NCBI RefSeq assembly: GCF_036014215.1
Contig: NZ_CP107921.1
Span: 4,274,001-4,338,000 of the forward strand
Origin: Streptomyces sp. NBC_00440
GTDB taxonomy: Bacteria > Actinomycetota > Actinomycetes > Streptomycetales > Streptomycetaceae
DNA length: 64,000 nt
Reading direction: 5' to 3'
A program made the translations under genes and the position numbers. The notes under the pieces are model-generated. The model saw only the letters and a program-made list of their open reading frames with translations. It searched no databases and was not told the origin of the DNA. Of the stretch, positions 59,941 to 64,000 are shown in pieces. The first letter of the stretch is position 1, and each line of letters starts with the position of its first letter.

Positions 59941-60678
59941 ATGGCGAGCACCGGAGGCAAGGGCGGTAAGGGCGGCGCGGGCAAGAGCCTGGTGCGTGCG
60001 ACGCTCGCGATCCACCAGCCGCCCGTCGGCTACAGCACGACGCCCGGCGGGCTGATCCGCACGTTCAACTTCGACTTCAACCCGTCCCAGCTGGCGCTGA
60101 GCCGCCGCGCCCAGTGGAAGACGACGCCCACGGCGGCGGTACGCGACGGCGCGGTGCCGGAGTTCATGGGGCCCGAACCCCGCGAGATGACGGTCGAGGT
60201 GTTCCTGGACACCTCCGACGAGCCGGACAGCAACGACGTGCGGAAGAACGTCGAAGCGCTCTTCTCCTGCTGTGAGGTGACCTCGGCCAGCATCGCGGCG
60301 AAGCAGCCGTCGACACCGTGGGTGGTCTTCCAGTGGGGTGCGTTCTCCACCGCGCGCTTCACCGCGTACGTCAGCTCGGTCGACGCCACGTACAGCCTCT
60401 TCAGCACCACGGGCGTCCCGATCCGCGCCACCTGCCAGGTGCATCTGCACGAGATCCCGAGCAAGACCGCCGGGCAGAACCCCACGTCGGGCGCGCTCAC
60501 CGCACGCCGGGTGCACCGGGTCGTCGCGGGTGACTCGCTCCAGTTCCTCGCCTGGCGCGAGTACGGTGATGCCACGGTCTGGCGCACCATCGCCGAGGCC
60601 AACGGCATCGACAACCCGGGGCAGTTGAGCCCGGGCACCGAACTCATGCTCCCTGCCGCCGAAGAGGTCGGCCACTGA
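59941..60678 (+). CDS. LysM-containing baseplate hub/adaptor (Afp7-like)
   Basis: 245 residues from ATG 59941. N-terminal region: FNFDFNPSQLALSRRAQWK and VEVFLDTSD, a tube-initiator-like domain. C-terminal LysM motif: RRVHRVVAGDSLQFLAWREYGDATVWRTIAEANGI. The family links the tube to the spike. Its stop overlaps the next ATG by one base (TGATG). Confidence 0.92.
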   Translation: MASTGGKGGKGGAGKSLVRATLAIHQPPVGYSTTPGGLIRTFNFDFNPSQLALSRRAQWKTTPTAAVRDGAVPEFMGPEPREMTVEVFLDTSDEPDSNDVRKNVEALFSCCEVTSASIAAKQPSTPWVVFQWGAFSTARFTAYVSSVDATYSLFSTTGVPIRATCQVHLHEIPSKTAGQNPTSGALTARRVHRVVAGDSLQFLAWREYGDATVWRTIAEANGIDNPGQLSPGTELMLPAAEEVGH

Positions 60679-62561
60679 TGACCAAGATCGGCTACTCCAA
60701 TGTCCTCCATGTCACCATCGGCGGGGCGCCGTTGACGAAGGAGCTCGCATCGCTGCTCGTCGCCGGGTGGATCGATTTCGGCGCGGGTGTGCCCGGTTCC
60801 TTCCAGCTCACCTTCCGCGACCCCAAGAAGAAGGTGCTCTCCGACTCCGGCGCCGACATTGGCAAGAAGATCGTCATCGCGCCGGTCGCCGACGGCCAGG
60901 GGGCCCAGTCCCCGCTGATCACCGGTGAGATCACCGGCCTGGAGATCGACTACGACGGCACCGGCACCATGACGGTCATCCGCGGCTACGACGGCGGCCA
61001 CCGGATGCTGCGGCAGCGGCGGGTGGTCGGGTACCGGAACATGACGGCGTCCGACATCGCCCGCAAGCTCGCGGGGCAGGACAAGCTGAAGATCGGCAAG
61101 ATCGACGCCACCAAGAGCATCTACGAGTACATCACCCAGGCCAACGTCACCGACTGGGACTTCCTGTGCCGGCTCGCCGACGAGAACGAGCGGGTGCTGT
61201 CCGTCGACTCCGAGGGCGAGTTCCAGTTCGCCAAGGCCGACAAGGCGTCCGGCGCCCCGCCGGTCAGCACGCCGAGCGAGAAGAGCCCGTACGTCCTGGA
61301 GGCCGGGGTCGACATCCTTCGCTGCCGCGCCGCGGTCACCTCCGCCGACCAGGTGGCCACCGCCGAGGCGCGCGGCTGGGACGTGACGGCCAAGCGCGAC
61401 ATCGTCGGCAAGTCGCCCGCCACGTCCAACCCGGGGATATCCATCGGCACCACGCCCGCGAAAGCCAGCAGCAAGTTCGGGCCCGCGACGATCGTCGAGA
61501 CGGACACCCCGTACGACAAGCAGAGCGAGGTGAAGAACGCCGCTTCGGCCCTCGCCGACGACGTCACCGCGGCCTTCGCCGAGCTGGAGGTGACGGTCCG
61601 CGGCAACCCCAAGCTGCGGCCCGGCGTCCCGGTCGCGCTCGCCGATGTGGGCGACCCGTTCGAGGGCAAGTACACGGTGACCGCCGCCCGCCACTCGTTC
61701 GGTGACGGCCGGCACTACGAGACGTTCCTGACGGTCAGCGGCCGCCAGTGGCGTTCGCTGTACGGGCTCACATCGGGCGGGCAGAGCCCGTCGGCCCGGA
61801 TGCCCAGCGTCGCCAACGCGCTGGTCACCGACATCAAGGACCCGTTGAAGCAGGGCCGGGTCAAGCTGCGCTTCCCGTGGCTCGACGACATGTACACCAG
61901 CGACTGGACCCGTACCGTGCAGTTCGGCGGGTTCAAGGGCGGCGGCATCATCGCGCCCGACGCCGGGGACGAGGTGCTGGTGGGCTTCGACCGCGGCGCC
62001 CTCGACCACCCGTTCGTGATCGGCGGCCTCTACAACGGCAAGGACAAGCCCAGCAGCAACGACGTCCAGCCGTACGACCGCACCAGCGGCCGGGCCACCC
62101 GCCACACGCTGGGCGACCGCAACCGCAACCGGGTCGACCTGCTCGACGAACGGGTGGGCGGCAAGCGCGGTGTCCGCATCAGCAGCGGCGACGACCGGCT
62201 GACCATCAACCTGGACCGCACCAAGACCGAGATCACCGTCGACAGCAAGGGCTCCGTCACCATCAAGGGCACCCGGTCGGTGTCCATCGAGGCGGGCAAG
62301 GACCTCTCGTTGAAGGCGGGCGGCAAGATCTCGATCAGGAGCGGCGGGATCCTCGACATGCAGGGGTCGATCATCAACACCAAGGCCATCGGTGCGTACA
62401 ACGTCGAGGCCGGTGGCGAACTGGGCCTGAACGCCGTCGGTCTGACCACCATCTCCGGCGAGGGCACCGTCCAGATCAACGCGATCGCGGACATCGGCAT
62501 CAAGGCCGTCAGGGTGGACCTGCTGGGCCTCGTCTTCGCCAACGACATTCCGGTGGTCTGA
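60678..62561 (+). CDS. VgrG-like central spike (Afp8-like)
   Basis: 627 residues from ATG 60678. The first 370 residues form the gp27-like hub (DIARKLAGQDKLKIGKID, TDWDFLCRLADENERVL). Then a gp5 OB domain (KLRFPWLDDMYTSDWTRTVQFGG, DAGDEVLVGFDRGALDHPFVIGGLYNGKD) and a repetitive beta-needle (GSVTIKGTRSVSIEAGKDLSLKAG). No C-terminal enzymatic domain is fused. It tips the tube and is expelled on firing. Confidence 0.95.
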   Translation: MTKIGYSNVLHVTIGGAPLTKELASLLVAGWIDFGAGVPGSFQLTFRDPKKKVLSDSGADIGKKIVIAPVADGQGAQSPLITGEITGLEIDYDGTGTMTVIRGYDGGHRMLRQRRVVGYRNMTASDIARKLAGQDKLKIGKIDATKSIYEYITQANVTDWDFLCRLADENERVLSVDSEGEFQFAKADKASGAPPVSTPSEKSPYVLEAGVDILRCRAAVTSADQVATAEARGWDVTAKRDIVGKSPATSNPGISIGTTPAKASSKFGPATIVETDTPYDKQSEVKNAASALADDVTAAFAELEVTVRGNPKLRPGVPVALADVGDPFEGKYTVTAARHSFGDGRHYETFLTVSGRQWRSLYGLTSGGQSPSARMPSVANALVTDIKDPLKQGRVKLRFPWLDDMYTSDWTRTVQFGGFKGGGIIAPDAGDEVLVGFDRGALDHPFVIGGLYNGKDKPSSNDVQPYDRTSGRATRHTLGDRNRNRVDLLDERVGGKRGVRISSGDDRLTINLDRTKTEITVDSKGSVTIKGTRSVSIEAGKDLSLKAGGKISIRSGGILDMQGSIINTKAIGAYNVEAGGELGLNAVGLTTISGEGTVQINAIADIGIKAVRVDLLGLVFANDIPVV

Positions 62562-62562
62562 C

Positions 62563-63000
62563 ATGGCAGAGCAATTCGTCGGCACCGGCTGGGCGTTCCC
62601 GCTCCGCATCGGCCCCACCGGTGGCATCGCCATGGTCAGCGGGGAGCGCGAGGTCGAGGAGGCCATCCGGCTCGTCCTCGCCACCGCACCCGGCGAACGG
62701 CCGATGCGCCCCGACTTCGGCTGCGCCATCCACGACATGGTCTTCGCCCCGGTCAACGAGGCGACGGCCGGCCGGATCCAGCACGAGGTGTATGTGAGCC
62801 TCGACCGCTGGGAGCCGCGCATCGAGGTGGAGGACGTCGAGGTCAGCGCCGGGGACCAGCAGGGCGTGCTCTTCATCGACGTCCGGTACTCGATCCGCGG
62901 TACCAACAACCCGCGCAGCCTGGTCTTCCCGTTCTACACGATTCCCTCCCACGACGAGCCGTCCTCGGATGCGGGACCGGCCACCGAAAGCGAACGCTGA
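62563..63000 (+). CDS. gp25-like baseplate protein (Afp9-like)
   Basis: 145 residues from ATG 62563, one base after the spike stop. Conserved gp25 features: GWAFPLRIGPTGGIAMVSGEREVEEAIRLVLATAPGERPMRPDFG and the C-terminal ID/RYSIR strands. It nucleates sheath assembly at the baseplate. Its stop shares a base with the next start. Confidence 0.95.
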   Translation: MAEQFVGTGWAFPLRIGPTGGIAMVSGEREVEEAIRLVLATAPGERPMRPDFGCAIHDMVFAPVNEATAGRIQHEVYVSLDRWEPRIEVEDVEVSAGDQQGVLFIDVRYSIRGTNNPRSLVFPFYTIPSHDEPSSDAGPATESER

Positions 63001-64000
63001 TGGCACTGCCCTCTCCCCACCTCGACGACCGCCGCTTCCAGCAGTTCGTCGACGACGCCAAGCGCTACATCCAGCAGCGCGCCCCGGAGTGGACGGACCA
63101 CAACGTGTCCGACCCGGGGGTGACGCTCGTCGAGACGGTCGCCCACATGGCCGACCAGATCGTGTACCGGCTCAACCGCGTCCCCGAGAAGAACCACCTC
63201 GCCTTCCTTGACCTGATCGGGATCACCCTCTTCCCGCCGTCGGCGGCGCGCACCGACGTCACCTTCTGGCTGTCGGCGCCGCTGGACGAGGCGGTGCGGC
63301 TGCCCGTGGGCACCGAGGTCGCCACCGCCCGTACGGAGAGCGAGGAGGCGGTCGTCTTCGCCACCGAGCGCGAACTCACCATATTCTCGTGCGAGTTGGC
63401 GTACCTGGTGATCCAGCGCAGTGGTGAGACCGCCGCCGACCGTACGGCCGAGCTGGCCGAGGGCAAGGACCTGCTCTGCTTCTCCGAGTCGCCGCAGCCC
63501 GGCGACTGCCTGATGTTCGGGCTCACCGCGGCCGTGCCGCACTGCGCCGTGGCGCTGACCCTCGACAGCCGCGTCGACGGTGTCGGTGTCGACCCCCGGC
63601 AGCCCCCGCTGGTCTGGGAGGCGTGGACCGAGGACGGCTGGACCGCCTGCGAGGTGGACCGGGACGGCACCGGCGGTCTCAACCGCCCCGGCGAGGTCGT
63701 CCTGCACATCCCCGGCGGCCACACCAGGTCCCGCAGCGGGCGCCGCGAGGCCGGCTGGCTGCGCTGCCGGGTCACCGAACCCGCCACCGGGCAGCCCTTC
63801 TACACGACGTCGCCCACCGTGCGGTCGGCCGAGGCGTTCACCATGGGCGGCACCACCGGCACCGTGCACGCGGAGACCGTGCGTGACGAGGCGCTGGGGG
63901 AGTCCACCGGACTGCCCGGCCAGCGGCTGCGGCTCGCCGCAGCCCCGGTCGTCGGTGACATACCGCCGCTGAACCTGCAGATCGCCGAGCGCGACGGCTG
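63000..64000 (+). CDS. Baseplate wedge protein (gpJ/Afp11-like), 3' truncated by window
   Basis: Starts at ATG 63000 (TGATG junction) and runs open through the window end, about 333 residues visible. The N-terminus LDDRRFQQFVDDAKRYIQQRAPEWTDHNVSDPGVTLVETVAHMADQIVYRLNRVPEK is the hallmark of putative baseplate assembly proteins. It forms baseplate wedges around the hub. The rest of the cluster must continue to the right. Confidence 0.95.
   Translation, partial: MALPSPHLDDRRFQQFVDDAKRYIQQRAPEWTDHNVSDPGVTLVETVAHMADQIVYRLNRVPEKNHLAFLDLIGITLFPPSAARTDVTFWLSAPLDEAVRLPVGTEVATARTESEEAVVFATERELTIFSCELAYLVIQRSGETAADRTAELAEGKDLLCFSESPQPGDCLMFGLTAAVPHCAVALTLDSRVDGVGVDPRQPPLVWEAWTEDGWTACEVDRDGTGGLNRPGEVVLHIPGGHTRSRSGRREAGWLRCRVTEPATGQPFYTTSPTVRSAEAFTMGGTTGTVHAETVRDEALGESTGLPGQRLRLAAAPVVGDIPPLNLQIAERDG

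Noticed and set aside
60030..62909. 959-residue minus-strand frame opposite the LysM and spike genes
   Set aside because: Antisense shadow; the plus strand has coherent LysM, gp27/gp5 and gp25 domains and coupled stop/start junctions.

Overview
The window is high-GC actinobacterial DNA, almost certainly a Streptomyces chromosome. The evidence is strong third-position G/C bias, frequent GTG starts, 4-bp stop/start overlaps (ATGA, GTGA), GGAGG-type ribosome sites, a DUF4232 lipoprotein, a SigC-like ECF factor, and a cytoplasmic-type contractile injection system gene cluster.

Layout. 1-11.7 kb: ordinary chromosomal genes. These are the 3' end of a histidine kinase, a flavoprotein, a GNAT-AAA+ fusion, a FemX-like ligase, an arylsulfotransferase-like/NCS2 permease pair facing an XRE-cupin regulator, a MerR-aldo/keto reductase pair, a ferredoxin-NADP+ reductase, a TetR regulator and a small membrane protein. 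11.7-20.1 kb: two divergent operons that look like a small uncharacterised biosynthetic cluster. Leftward are a standalone thioester-reductase-type enzyme, an ACP, a ketosynthase and a P450; rightward are an MMPL exporter and a degenerate aldehyde-dehydrogenase-like protein. 20.2-30.5 kb: nucleotidyltransferase, phosphotransferase, amidohydrolase, a tiny Cys-rich protein, a Met/His-rich membrane protein beside a SigC-like factor, a D-Ala-D-Ala carboxypeptidase, a lipoprotein, an IS256-type transposase relic and an ECF sigma/membrane-partner pair.

31.0-44.65 kb: an integration hotspot at a tRNA-Gly(CCC) gene (minus strand). A 44-nt piece of the tRNA 3' end, with its hairpin terminator, occurs three times as direct repeats (31005, 33323, and the intact tRNA at 44580). 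This marks two stacked elements. The small one is decayed and keeps a truncated tyrosine recombinase beside its repeat. The larger one, about 11.3 kb, has no visible integrase. It carries a four-gene overlapping operon of unknown function (degenerate P-loop ATPase, SPFH-like protein and two small proteins), a HAD phosphatase, an XRE-TPR regulator, and a divergent set of a hypothetical protein, a one-TM peptide, a radical SAM enzyme and a CYTH enzyme.

45.0-64.0 kb: core genes (zinc-ribbon-like mini-protein, dcd, phosphoribosyltransferase), then a LuxR-type regulator and the contractile injection system: cap/terminator, AAA+ ATPase, a divergent membrane-anchored lectin-like protein resembling CisA, sheath, tube, two small assembly proteins, a 1,227-residue disordered protein with repeated VQR motifs, second tube, LysM adaptor, spike, gp25 and a baseplate wedge gene cut by the window end.

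Most likely places for undescribed biology are the divergent ACP/KS/reductase/MMPL cluster, the 34.8-38.9 kb operon and radical SAM/CYTH module inside the tRNA-Gly island, and the VQR-repeat protein of the injection system. All functional statements are from reading the sequence and family knowledge; no searches were run.
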